Assembly: GCA_050249535.1 (NCBI GenBank)
Contig: JBFWQI010000005.1
Location: forward strand, 1 to 64,000
DNA length: 64,000 nucleotides
Direction of reading: 5' to 3'
From: JADJXM01 sp937967285
Lineage (GTDB): Bacteria > Acidobacteriota > Blastocatellia > RBC074
In this document: piece after piece, positions 1 through 10,263 of the stretch
Layout of the letters: each line of letters opens with the position of its first letter
Position numbering within the stretch: position 1 is the first letter of the stretch
Notes under the pieces: generated by a model
What the model saw: only the letters and a program-made list of their open reading frames with translations
The model's database searches: none
Told to the model about the DNA's origin: nothing
Position numbers and translations under genes: made by a program

Positions 1-65
1 TTGGAGATCAGAGATTCCAAATAGGCTCGATCCTTAGCGCTTAATTTAACGTGCTGTTTTTTCAT
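1..65 (-). CDS. IS630-family transposase, N-terminus only (cut by window edge)
   Basis: A minus-strand reading frame starts with ATG at 65-63 and stays open to the window edge. It reads MKKQHVKLSAKDRAYLESLI, which resembles the start of the helix-turn-helix part of IS630-type transposases. A GGAG ribosome-binding sequence lies directly upstream on the minus strand. Only 21 residues are visible, so no catalytic DDE residue can be checked. The assignment rests on remembered family sequence and could be wrong. If it is right, an insertion sequence lies just left of this window and its terminal repeat should fall somewhere between 66 and about 130. Confidence 0.5.
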   Translation of the reverse strand, partial: MKKQHVKLSAKDRAYLESLIS

Positions 66-122
66 ATCTCCATTATGAGGGAGACATGTTAAATTATCAA
101 AGAACTTAAGTTACAGACTACT

Positions 123-1753
<1,631 letters not shown>

Positions 1754-1770
1754 TTACACCCTCCTCCCGG

Positions 1771-1812
1771 AAAACAGAAACGGGACCGGTCTCTGGTCCC
1801 GTTTCTGTTTTT
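1771..1812 (+). terminator. Rho-independent terminator after the S41-like gene
   Basis: A perfect 17-bp stem (1771-1787 paired with 1795-1811), a 7-base loop, and a T-rich right arm that ends in TTTTT. It lies 18 bases after the stop codon of the S41-like gene. Confidence 0.9.
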
Positions 1813-1841
1813 ATTACCGCAGCGTGACTGCTCAGCAAGAC

Positions 1842-1982
1842 ATTTTTTCGACGGGATTATCAGGATTGATTCAGGATTATGAAATCGTGTTTTTGTCCGG
1901 AAATTCTCTGAAGCAGGCTTAAGCTTTTTTCAATATTATCCTGTAAATCCAGTCAAATCCCGTTAATCCCGTCGAAAAAAAT
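1842..1982. repeat. REP-like inverted repeat between convergent genes
   Basis: The left arm (1842-1880) contains TTTTTTCGACGGGATTA, then CAGGATT twice. The right arm (1934-1982) read on the other strand gives TTTTTTTCGACGGGATTA, then ACGGGATTTGACTGG and ATTTACAGGATAAT. The arms are imperfect reverse complements around a centre of about 55 bases. The 'GGGATTaACGGGATTT / ATTTACAGGAT' wording recurs in intergenic repeats of many environmental bacteria (from memory). It fills the space between a terminator and the end of the minus-strand carboxylase gene. Confidence 0.6.
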
Positions 1983-2003
1983 CTCTTCCACAGTCTGGGG
2001 AAA

Positions 2004-3551
2004 TCAGAGAGGGATATTGCCATGCTTTCGCGGCGGATTGGTGTCGCGTTTGTTCTCGAGCAGCCTGAGTGCGCGGATCAGTTTCTGCCGTGTCAGTCTG
2101 GGTTCGATCACTTCGTCGATGAAGCCCTTTTCGGCAGCGACATAGGGTGAGGCGAACTTCTCCTGATATTCCTCGATCTTTTCGGTCCGGGTTTTTGCCG
2201 GATCCGCGGCCCCCGAGATCTCCCGCCGGTAAAGGATCCCGACGGCGCCCTCCGCGCCCATGACCGCGATCTCGGCGGTCGGATACGCGAAGTTGATGTC
2301 GGTCCGGATATGCTTCGACCCCATGACGCAATAGGCGCCGCCGTATGCTTTTCTGGTGACGACGGTGATCTTCGGCACGGTGGCCTCGGCGAAGGCGTAG
2401 AGCAGTTTTGCGCCGTGCCTGATGATTCCGAAGTGCTCCTGATTGACTCCGGGGAGGAACCCCGGCACATCCTCGAAGGTGATGATGGGGATATTGAAGC
2501 AGTCGCAGAAGCGGACGAATCGCGCGCCCTTGACGCTGGCATCGATGTCGAGCACTCCGGCGAGGAAGGCCGGCTGGTTGGCCACGATTCCCACGGGCCG
2601 ACCGTTGAGTCGGGCGAAGCCGATGACGATGTTGCGCGCGAAGTGCTCCTGAATCTCGAAGAAGTACCCGTTGTCCACCACCGGTTCGATGATCCTGCGG
2701 ATGTCGTACGGCTTGTTCGATTCCGGCGGAACGATCGTGTTGAGCGCCTCATCGGCACGCTCGATCGGATCGTCGCAATCGATCCTCGGCGGATCGTCCA
2801 TATTGTTCGACGGGATGAAGGAGAGCAGCTCGCGTATCAGGCGCAGGCAGTCCTCTTCGTTCTCAGCCGCGAAATGAGCGACACCGCTCGTCTGATTGTG
2901 GGTCATCGCTCCGCCGAGTTCTTCCTTCGATACCTCCTCGTGCGTCACGGTCTTGATCACGTCGGGACCGGTGATGAACATGTAACTCGAGTTCTTGACC
3001 ATGACCGTGAAGTCCGTGATCGCCGGAGAATAGACCGCGCCGCCCGCGCAGGGCCCCATGATTGCTGAGATCTGCGGCACCACGCCTGAGGCGAGAGTGT
3101 TTCGCAGAAAGATGTCGGCGTACCCTCCGAGGCTGGCGACGCCTTCCTGGATTCGTGCGCCTCCGGAATCGTTGAGCCCGATGACCGGCGCGCCGACCTT
3201 CATCGCGAGGTCCATGATCTTGCAGACCTTCTCGGCATTGGTCTCGGAGAGAGAGCCGCCGAAGATCGTGAAGTCCTGCGCGAAGACGAAGACCTCCCGT
3301 CCGTCGATCAGTCCGTGACCGGTTACGAATCCATCACCGGGATACTGCTGCGATTGCATGCCGAAATCGAGGCAGCGGTGCGTCTTCAGTTTGTCGAACT
3401 CCTCGAAGGTCCCTTCGTCCAGAAGAAACTGGACCCTCTCCCTGGCGGTCATCTTGCCGTCAGCATGCTGGCGGGCGATTCTGTCGGTTCCTCCGCCGCT
3501 CTCTGCGGCGCGGTTCTTTTCATCTAACAGGTTAAGTTTGTCTTGGATCAT
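2004..3551 (-). CDS. Acyl-CoA carboxylase beta subunit (propionyl-CoA carboxylase type)
   Basis: Cytoplasmic carboxyltransferase subunit of a biotin-dependent acyl-CoA carboxylase, 515 residues, the usual family length. It moves the carboxyl group from carboxybiotin to an acyl-CoA. Family features are clear: GGSLSE near the N-terminal half, the GGARIQEGV and GPCAGGAVYSPA oxyanion-hole regions, the C-terminal AYGGAY and YPTAEIAVMGAEGAV motifs, and the typical RKHGNIPL end. Cys408 (GGAYC) occupies the position that is Asp422 in actinobacterial PccB, a residue known to set propionyl versus acetyl preference, so the substrate is uncertain. No biotin carboxylase or biotin-carrier gene lies next to it, so the partner subunit must be encoded elsewhere. 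Confidence 0.93.
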   Translation of the reverse strand: MIQDKLNLLDEKNRAAESGGGTDRIARQHADGKMTARERVQFLLDEGTFEEFDKLKTHRCLDFGMQSQQYPGDGFVTGHGLIDGREVFVFAQDFTIFGGSLSETNAEKVCKIMDLAMKVGAPVIGLNDSGGARIQEGVASLGGYADIFLRNTLASGVVPQISAIMGPCAGGAVYSPAITDFTVMVKNSSYMFITGPDVIKTVTHEEVSKEELGGAMTHNQTSGVAHFAAENEEDCLRLIRELLSFIPSNNMDDPPRIDCDDPIERADEALNTIVPPESNKPYDIRRIIEPVVDNGYFFEIQEHFARNIVIGFARLNGRPVGIVANQPAFLAGVLDIDASVKGARFVRFCDCFNIPIITFEDVPGFLPGVNQEHFGIIRHGAKLLYAFAEATVPKITVVTRKAYGGAYCVMGSKHIRTDINFAYPTAEIAVMGAEGAVGILYRREISGAADPAKTRTEKIEEYQEKFASPYVAAEKGFIDEVIEPRLTRQKLIRALRLLENKRDTNPPRKHGNIPL

Positions 3552-3558
3552 GATTTCG

Positions 3559-3657
3559 GTTAGGTGCGCCGGCTTCCGGCCGGCTGGTCGCGTTAGGTGC
3601 GCCGGCTCCCGGCCGACTGGTCACGTTAGGTGCGCCGGCTCCCGGCCGGCTGCTGCT
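3559..3657. repeat. Three tandem 33-bp repeats upstream of the carboxylase gene
   Basis: Three contiguous copies begin with GTTAGGTGCGCCGGCT at 3559, 3592 and 3625. They differ at a few positions and the third diverges at its end. Each contains a CCGGC/GCCGG hairpin. The array starts 8 bases upstream of the carboxylase start codon, so it lies in that gene's leader or promoter. There are no spacers, so this is not a CRISPR array. Confidence 0.85.
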
Positions 3658-3857
3658 CGGGTACTGTTTGAATTCAGAAGATTAAATCCCCGGGCGTTAT
3701 TTGGCAACTTTCCGGACGTGAAACCGGCCGGGACGGTCGATTGGCTTTGATATGATCGCGCGTGGTTGTAGAATTCCCGTGTCCGAACAACGCGGATCTA
3801 TCGTGATCCCGGCCCGCATCACAACTCAATTAAACATCGAATCGGGAGGCGTTCAAT
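3658..3857. promoter_or_regulatory. Divergent intergenic region with possible extended -10 promoter
   Basis: This region separates the minus-strand carboxylase gene from the plus-strand monooxygenase gene. The one site worth noting is TGATATGAT at 3748-3756, which fits an extended -10 (TGn-TATAAT type) about 100 bases before the ATG at 3858. No good -35 is present. The assignment is weak. Confidence 0.3.
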
Positions 3858-5108
3858 ATGCGTTTGCGTGGTCTGTTGATGCTTTGCATTCCGGTGGCCC
3901 TGTTACTGATCGGGGTTCGATTAAATGAAGGCATGGCGGTTGCGTCGGGTAATGCCACGCCTACATTCAGCAAGGATGTTGCGCCGATCTTCGCGAAAAA
4001 CTGTATGAGCTGCCATCGACCGGGAGAGATCGCCCCGATGTCGCTGATGACATACAAGGAAGTTCGCCCCTGGGCGAAGTCCATTCGCGAGAAGGTTGCC
4101 GGCAGGGAGATGCCGCCCTGGCATGCCGATCCCGCATACGGGCAGTGGGAGAACGACCGCCGGATGAGTCCCCGGGAGGTCGAGACCGTCCTCGCCTGGG
4201 TCGATGCCGGAGCTCCCGAGGGCGATCCCGGGGATCTTCCGAAGCCGCCGAAATTCACGACCGGCTGGCAGATCGGCCAGCCTGATGTCGTCTTCCAGAT
4301 GCCTGAAGAGTTTACGGTGCCGGCCGAAGGCGCTGTCGCCTACCAGTACTTCACTGTTCCCAGCAACTTCACCGAGGACAAGTATGTCGTCGCGATGGAG
4401 GCGAGGGCCGGAGCTCTCGATGTCGTCCATCATATCGTCGTCTATGTTCGCGAGCCGGGCGGATCGACCGCGCAGCGCGGAGACATCGGCGCGGGACTGC
4501 TCGGAGCTCTCTCGCCGGGGATGACTCCGTTCATCGCGCAGCCGAACACCGCCAAACTGATCAAGGCGGGATCGAACATCGTCTTCCAGATGCACTATAC
4601 GCCGAGCGGCAAGGAGACGCGCGACAGGTCGATGGTCGGTCTCAAGTTCGCCAGCAAGCCGGTCGACCATGTGATAACGACCACGGCCGCATGGGACGCC
4701 CGGTTCACGATCCCTCCGGGAGCGCAGAATCATGAAGTCAAGGCATCCTGGGTAGCGGATAACGACATTCTGATCTGGAGCTTCATGCCGCACATGCATC
4801 TGCGTGGCAAGGACTACCTTTATCGCGCCATCTATCCGGACGGCAAATCCGAGATCCTGCTTTCGGTGCCGAGATACGATTTCGGGTGGCAGGTCTACTA
4901 CTATCCGAAGAAACCGGTTCCCATACCGAAGGGAACGAAGATCGAGACCGTCGCGCATTACGACAACTCGTCCCGAAATCCGCAGAATCCCGATCCTGGG
5001 AAGGCCGTGGGGTTCGGCGAACAGACCTGGGAAGAGATGATGAACGGTTTCTTCGATTACACGATCGTCAGGAAAGGCAATGCCGGAGCCGGCGGCTCCA
5101 CGAGGTAG
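3858..5108 (+). CDS. Secreted cytochrome c / type II copper monooxygenase (PHM-like) fusion
   Basis: Predicted exported oxidoreductase of 416 residues. An N-terminal signal segment (about 3-20) is followed by a c-type heme motif CMSCH (49-53) in a short cytochrome domain. From about 130 onwards the protein resembles peptidylglycine alpha-hydroxylating monooxygenase and ascorbate-dependent copper monooxygenases. The candidate copper ligands appear in the PHM order: His191-His192 (VHHIV), His246 (QMHYTP), the HxH pair His312/His314 (PHMHLRG), and Met394 or Met395 near the end (WEEMM). Such heme-copper fusions are frequent in Acidobacteria and Planctomycetes; their substrates are mostly unknown. 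The next gene starts 26 bases downstream, so the two may be co-transcribed. Confidence 0.85.
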   Translation: MRLRGLLMLCIPVALLLIGVRLNEGMAVASGNATPTFSKDVAPIFAKNCMSCHRPGEIAPMSLMTYKEVRPWAKSIREKVAGREMPPWHADPAYGQWENDRRMSPREVETVLAWVDAGAPEGDPGDLPKPPKFTTGWQIGQPDVVFQMPEEFTVPAEGAVAYQYFTVPSNFTEDKYVVAMEARAGALDVVHHIVVYVREPGGSTAQRGDIGAGLLGALSPGMTPFIAQPNTAKLIKAGSNIVFQMHYTPSGKETRDRSMVGLKFASKPVDHVITTTAAWDARFTIPPGAQNHEVKASWVADNDILIWSFMPHMHLRGKDYLYRAIYPDGKSEILLSVPRYDFGWQVYYYPKKPVPIPKGTKIETVAHYDNSSRNPQNPDPGKAVGFGEQTWEEMMNGFFDYTIVRKGNAGAGGSTR

Positions 5109-5134
5109 CACGGATAACAGAACGGAGATAAAAG

Positions 5135-7549
5135 ATGAATCGAAAGCAGATTCTGATGGCCGGCCTGGTGGCGGCGGCCCTCGTCACGGGGCTCTATGCG
5201 CAGAGCGGATACAAGAAGCCGTCGAAGGCGGTGACTGACGTCCTCAATGCGCCAGCATCGCCGATGGTCTCGCTCAGTCCGACTCGGGACAGGATGCTGA
5301 TGATGAAGACGGAGCGCTATCCGTCGATCGCCGAACTCTCCGAGCCGATGCTCAGGCTGGCCGGATACCGCATCAATCCGAAGACCAACTCACCGCACAG
5401 GGCGATGCGGATCACCGGGCTGACGCTCAAGTCGATCGCCGACGGCAGGGAGACGCCGGTTCAGACGCCTGCCGGCGCGAAGCTGGCGATGCCGTCCTGG
5501 GCTCCGGACGGGAAGCACTTCGCCGTGCTCAATGTCGCTGAGACGGGAGTCGAACTGTGGATCGGCGAAGCCGCGACCGGCAGAATGCGCCGGATGCAGG
5601 GTGTGGTCGTCAATTCGGCATTCGGAGAGGCTATGCAGTGGATGCCCGACAGCCGGACAATCCTCTGCCAGACGATCGTCGCCGGTCGAGGGCCGGTGCC
5701 CGCCGAACCGACGGTTCCGGCCGGACCGAATATCCAGGAGAATTACGGCAAGGCCACGCCTGCCATGACCTACCAGGATCTGCTCAAGAATCCATACGAT
5801 GAGACTCTCTTCGATTACTTCGCGACCTCGCAGCTGGCGTTCGTCAACACTGCGACCGGTCGCCTGACGCGTCTCGGCAAACAGGGGATCTTCTCCTCTG
5901 TCGATGTTGCGCCGGACGGCAATCACCTGCTGGTGACAAGTCTGCATCGCCCGTATTCATACCTCCACACGGCCGGATCATTCCCGCGTGAGATCGAGGT
6001 CTGGGACCGGTCGGGCCGGCTGGTCCACAAGGTCGCCAGCCTGCCGCTGCAGGACCAGATCCCGATCGAGGGAGTTCCGACCGGTCCGCGCGGCGTCAAC
6101 TGGCGTCCGACTGCGCCGGCGACGCTCGTCTGGGTCGAGGCTCTCGACGGAGGCGACACCAGAAAGAAGGCCACGCTTCGCGACCGCGTGGTCATGCTTC
6201 CGGCGCCATTCAAGAGCAGCCCGGTCGAACTCTACAAGACCGAACAGCGATATCAGGGGATCGTCTGGGGCGAGAAGGACGGGATGGTCATGATTCGCGA
6301 TTTCGACCGCAATCGTCGCTGGAGCCGTACCTTCATGCTCAACGCCGACGACCGGTCTGCGCAGGCGAAGCTCGTCTGGAGCCTCTCGATCCAGGATCGG
6401 TACAAAAACCCCGGTTCGCCCGAGATGAAGCGGCTGCCCAACGGGCAGATGGTCATTCATCAGCATGGCGATGAGATCTTCCTGACAGGGCAGGGAGCCT
6501 CGCCGACCGGCGATCGGCCCTTCCTCGACAGATACAATCTCAAGACCGGCAAAACCGAACGGATCTTCAGGTCGGACGAATCGAGTTATGAGCGGTTCGT
6601 CGATCTACTGGCCGACGACGGATCGCGTTTCATCACCAGTTACGAGACCCAGACCACGCCGCCCAACTTCTATATCCGTTCGGCGGGCAGCGATGCCAGG
6701 CAGGCGCTGACCGAGTTCAAGGACCCGACGCCGCAAATCCGCGGGATCAGGAAACAACTGGTCAAGTACAAGCGGAAGGACGGCGTCGATCTCTCGTTCA
6801 CGCTCTATCTGCCTCCGGGTTATCGCGAGGGAACTCCGCTGCCGACGGTCGTCTGGGCCTACCCCAGAGAGTTCGGCGACGCATCGGTGGCCGGCCAGGT
6901 CTCGGGCTCGACCAATCGCTTCACCACGATCGGGGGCACTTCGCACCTCTTCTTCCTGCTCGAGGGGTACGCCATCCTCGATGACGCCACCATGCCCGTG
7001 ATCGGCGATCCCGAGACGATGAACAATACCTACGTCGAACAGATCGTCGCCAGCGCGCAGGCCGCCATCGACAAAGCGGTCGAGATGGGCGTTACGGACC
7101 GGAGCCGTGTCGGCGTCGGAGGCCATTCGTACGGCGCGTTCATGACTGCCAACCTGCTGGCGCATTCCGATCTCTTCAAGGCCGGTATCGCCCGCAGCGG
7201 CGCATACAACCGGACGCTGACTCCCTTCGGATTCCAGTCCGAAAGACGGACTTTCTGGGAGGCCCCGGAGATGTACTTCAAGGTCTCGCCGTTTATGTAC
7301 GCCCACCGGATCAAGGAGCCGATCCTTCTGATCCACGGTGAAGCGGACAACAACACCGGCACTCATCCGATCCAGAGCGACCGCATGTACCAGGCCATCA
7401 AGGGCAACGGCGGCAATGTCCGCTACGTTACGCTGCCGCATGAATCACACGGTTACTCGGCGCGTGAATCGGTCGAGCACACGCTCTGGGAGATGATCGG
7501 GTGGTTCGACAGATACGTTAAAGAGCAGCAGCCGACCGCTTCGAGATGA
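5135..7549 (+). CDS. S9 family serine peptidase, glutamyl endopeptidase (S9D/CGEP) type
   Basis: Secreted or periplasmic serine peptidase of 804 residues with a signal peptide (about 1-23, ending near LYAQS). The first 600 residues form the beta-propeller expected of prolyl-oligopeptidase relatives, and the last 200 an alpha/beta-hydrolase domain. The catalytic triad is readable: Ser665 (GHSYGAF), Asp738 (HGEADNN) and His772 (PHESHGYSARES). The wording ARSGAYNRTLTPFGFQ and PHESHGYSARES is close to that of the plant chloroplast glutamyl endopeptidase (subfamily S9D), which suggests cleavage after Glu and clearance of peptides. A UUCG-loop terminator follows. Confidence 0.88.
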   Translation: MNRKQILMAGLVAAALVTGLYAQSGYKKPSKAVTDVLNAPASPMVSLSPTRDRMLMMKTERYPSIAELSEPMLRLAGYRINPKTNSPHRAMRITGLTLKSIADGRETPVQTPAGAKLAMPSWAPDGKHFAVLNVAETGVELWIGEAATGRMRRMQGVVVNSAFGEAMQWMPDSRTILCQTIVAGRGPVPAEPTVPAGPNIQENYGKATPAMTYQDLLKNPYDETLFDYFATSQLAFVNTATGRLTRLGKQGIFSSVDVAPDGNHLLVTSLHRPYSYLHTAGSFPREIEVWDRSGRLVHKVASLPLQDQIPIEGVPTGPRGVNWRPTAPATLVWVEALDGGDTRKKATLRDRVVMLPAPFKSSPVELYKTEQRYQGIVWGEKDGMVMIRDFDRNRRWSRTFMLNADDRSAQAKLVWSLSIQDRYKNPGSPEMKRLPNGQMVIHQHGDEIFLTGQGASPTGDRPFLDRYNLKTGKTERIFRSDESSYERFVDLLADDGSRFITSYETQTTPPNFYIRSAGSDARQALTEFKDPTPQIRGIRKQLVKYKRKDGVDLSFTLYLPPGYREGTPLPTVVWAYPREFGDASVAGQVSGSTNRFTTIGGTSHLFFLLEGYAILDDATMPVIGDPETMNNTYVEQIVASAQAAIDKAVEMGVTDRSRVGVGGHSYGAFMTANLLAHSDLFKAGIARSGAYNRTLTPFGFQSERRTFWEAPEMYFKVSPFMYAHRIKEPILLIHGEADNNTGTHPIQSDRMYQAIKGNGGNVRYVTLPHESHGYSARESVEHTLWEMIGWFDRYVKEQQPTASR

Positions 7550-7571
7550 GGCTGGCTGACGATCGACTCAG

Positions 7572-7600
7572 GCGGCGCCTTCGGGCGCCGCTCGCTTTTT
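7572..7600 (+). terminator. Rho-independent terminator with TTCG tetraloop
   Basis: An 8-bp perfect GC stem, GCGGCGCC (7572-7579) and GGCGCCGC (7584-7591), closes a TTCG loop and is followed by TCGCTTTTT. It serves the S9 peptidase gene and lies between two convergent genes. Confidence 0.85.
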
Positions 7601-10263
7601 CAGGCCGCGTTTCTGCCTTTCAGCGCCGAACTCAGCGTCTCGAACAGTTTTTCAAAGGTGACAGGTTTGAGCAGGAATGTGTCGATGCCCGCCTGCCTTG
7701 CACGGATGACAAGGTCGGTCGAGGCAATTGCGCAGGTGGCTATGATGGATGTCGACGGAAACTGAGATCTGATTTCGCGGATTACCTTCAACGACTGATC
7801 CTCGGGGAGATCGATGTCGATCAGCACCAGCGGTACGCCCGGAGTCTGAGATAGCAGTTCAACCGCTTCATCGGCGTGTCTGGCCCTCAGCGCTTTATAG
7901 CCGTTCGATTCGAGCAGATGGGCGAAGACCTCGCAGGTGTACTCCTCGTCGTCGACTACCAGGATTGTTTCGCCATTGCCCTGTCTGACGATCTTCGATG
8001 AGGCCGGCGCCGAATCTGAGACGATCATTCTTTTCGCCGGCAGGAAGATCTGGAATGTCGTTCCGACGCCTACCTCGCTCTCGACTTCGATGTATCCGCC
8101 GTGTCCCTTGACGATTCCGAGTACGATCGACATCCCGAGACCCGAGCCGTGTCCCGATCCCTTGGTAGTGAAGAACGGGTCGAAGATCAGATCGATGATG
8201 TCGGCGGGGATCCCCGTTCCTGTATCGCTGACGGTGATGACGATATAATCGCCCGGAACGGCACTCTCCGGAATCCTCCCGCTGTTCAATTCCGCGTTTT
8301 CGGCGGCGATCCGCAGCTTGCCGCCCTCAGGCATGGCATCCCTGGCATTGATGCAGAGATTGATCAGGACCTGGTGGATCTGGGTTTCGTCCCCGACCAG
8401 CGTCCACAGATCGTCAGCGATATCGACCTCCAGTTCGGTCCCCTCCGGAAGCCCGTCCGCGATGAGCAATTTGATGTCCTCGACCACCCTCGCCAGGTCG
8501 AGAGAATCGAATTTGGCCTCCGCACCTCTCGCGAATGAGATCATCTGCTGAATCAGATTCCGCCCGCGGTCAGCGCTCCTGTATATCAATGAGAGCCATC
8601 TCCGGCTGTTCTCATCGGTTAATCTGGGCTGCAGGGCGGGCAGCGCCATGAAGATCGGGGCCATGATGTTGTTCAGGTCATGCGCGATCCCGCTGGCCAG
8701 CGATCCGATGCTTTCGAGCCGCTGAATCCTGTTCATCCTGCTCTCGAAGCGCTTCCTGTCGGTGATGTCTCTCGTCGCAAAGAGCAGCTTCTCTCCGCGC
8801 CTGTTCGCCGATCGCGATTGAGTTACGTGACACTCCACCCATCTCAGCCGATGAGATTCGGACCTGATCGGCATCTCTATCCGGCCTTTGCCTTTATTGC
8901 TTCTGACGGTCTCGATCATTTCGGTGAATTTCAACCGGTACGACGGATCTATCAGCGCCATCAGGGAATCGAGGCTCCCGTCGCTGAGCCCGAAAAGATG
9001 CGATGCCCTTTCGTCGAATTCTATTCTGTCCGCCGACGGATCCCATTCCCATATTCCGGTGCCGGATGCGTCCAGCGCCAGTTGCAGCCTGGTCTCGCTC
9101 TCGCGCAGTCTGCGGTCGTTCTGGATCTGTTGAGTCACATCGCGTCCGATACAGCGGACCACGCCGGAGGCAGCGCTACCGGTCTTGAGCGAATTGGTGA
9201 ATGCGATATATATCCGCGATCCGTCGGGGAGCAGGAAGGGGACGGTGCCGCTCGCCTGGCCGTTCCTGATCACCTGCTCGAGATACTTGTCGAATACCTC
9301 AAGCCCCTCGGGCGCGAGCAGTTCACGGATGTTGCGCCCGATCAGGGCGTGCGGATTCGGGAATCTGAATCGCTCGGTGAATTCTCGATTGACCGTCTGT
9401 ATCACACCTTCGATATCGTGTGTTCCGATGAAGAGACCGCTGTTCTCCACCAGGTCGCGATAGCCCGATTCGCTCGCCTCGAGGCTGCGCATCGCCTCGA
9501 CGCGTTTAGTGATGTCGCGGGCCGCCAGAAGGATCAGGCCGGGTTCCGACGAGCCCTCATACAATCCGGCACGCTGTTCAACCCATCTTATCCCGCCGAG
9601 TTTATGTCTCACCCGATATTCGATCGTCGAGAAACCTTCAGCTCCCGCCGACAGTACTCCATCGATCGCGCGATTGAATTCCGGAAGATCCTCGGGATGA
9701 ATCAGAACCTCAGTCGTCAGGCCCTCAGCCTCGGCACGGCTGTAGCCGGTCAGCCTTTCGATCTCATCATTGATGAATGTGAATTTCCCTGACGCCGGCT
9801 GATAGAGCGCTATGACATCCGGAAGGATCACGGCCAGTCCGCCCAGATCGGCCTCCAGATTTCGACGCTCCTCATTCGATCGGTTTCTCAGGATGGCATA
9901 CCTGATCGTCCTGAGCAGCAGATACTGGTCCATCTCCCACTTGACCAGATAGTCCTGCGCACCCGCCTCGAGCGCTTCGCGGGCCGTCTTTTCGTTCCCC
10001 GTTGCGGTCAGGACCACGACAGGCAGTCGAGGCGCCGCCTCCCTGACCTTGAGATACGTCTCGACTCCCTCGCTGTCTTCGAGCGCAAGATCCAGCAGTA
10101 TCAGATCGAAATCGCCGCCCTCGATCAGGCTCAGGCCCTTCATCAGACTGCTCGCCGCCTCGATCAGATAGTCCTCACCCGGCGCGCTGATCATGGCGCT
10201 GATGATCTCCGCCTGTAACGGATCATCTTCGATCAGCAGTATTTTTATTCGGGTGTCCGGCAT
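7600..10263 (-). CDS. Hybrid histidine kinase: receiver - three PAS - kinase - receiver
   Basis: Cytoplasmic signalling kinase of 887 residues with no membrane segment. In order: N-terminal receiver domain (5-125, phospho-acceptor Asp58), PAS/PAC domains at about 145-255, 265-385 and 395-505, a HisKA domain with phospho-accepting His528 (GIAHDLNN), an ATPase domain (about 625-745) with N box NLCINARDA, G1 DTGTGIP and G2 GSGLGMS, and a C-terminal receiver (765-885, Asp816, conserved Lys866). The N-terminal receiver suggests it is itself controlled by an upstream kinase, and the PAS domains suggest a cytoplasmic ligand or redox input. It is divergent from the LuxR-type regulator at 10865, a plausible but unproven partner. 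Confidence 0.92.
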   Translation of the reverse strand: MPDTRIKILLIEDDPLQAEIISAMISAPGEDYLIEAASSLMKGLSLIEGGDFDLILLDLALEDSEGVETYLKVREAAPRLPVVVLTATGNEKTAREALEAGAQDYLVKWEMDQYLLLRTIRYAILRNRSNEERRNLEADLGGLAVILPDVIALYQPASGKFTFINDEIERLTGYSRAEAEGLTTEVLIHPEDLPEFNRAIDGVLSAGAEGFSTIEYRVRHKLGGIRWVEQRAGLYEGSSEPGLILLAARDITKRVEAMRSLEASESGYRDLVENSGLFIGTHDIEGVIQTVNREFTERFRFPNPHALIGRNIRELLAPEGLEVFDKYLEQVIRNGQASGTVPFLLPDGSRIYIAFTNSLKTGSAASGVVRCIGRDVTQQIQNDRRLRESETRLQLALDASGTGIWEWDPSADRIEFDERASHLFGLSDGSLDSLMALIDPSYRLKFTEMIETVRSNKGKGRIEMPIRSESHRLRWVECHVTQSRSANRRGEKLLFATRDITDRKRFESRMNRIQRLESIGSLASGIAHDLNNIMAPIFMALPALQPRLTDENSRRWLSLIYRSADRGRNLIQQMISFARGAEAKFDSLDLARVVEDIKLLIADGLPEGTELEVDIADDLWTLVGDETQIHQVLINLCINARDAMPEGGKLRIAAENAELNSGRIPESAVPGDYIVITVSDTGTGIPADIIDLIFDPFFTTKGSGHGSGLGMSIVLGIVKGHGGYIEVESEVGVGTTFQIFLPAKRMIVSDSAPASSKIVRQGNGETILVVDDEEYTCEVFAHLLESNGYKALRARHADEAVELLSQTPGVPLVLIDIDLPEDQSLKVIREIRSQFPSTSIIATCAIASTDLVIRARQAGIDTFLLKPVTFEKLFETLSSALKGRNAA

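Noticed and set aside
3559..3657. CRISPR array
   Set aside because: The 33-bp units are contiguous with no spacers, and no cas gene is present.
7546..7854. Plus-strand frame of 102 codons after the S9 peptidase
   Set aside because: It runs through a strong terminator and into the antisense of the hybrid kinase gene.
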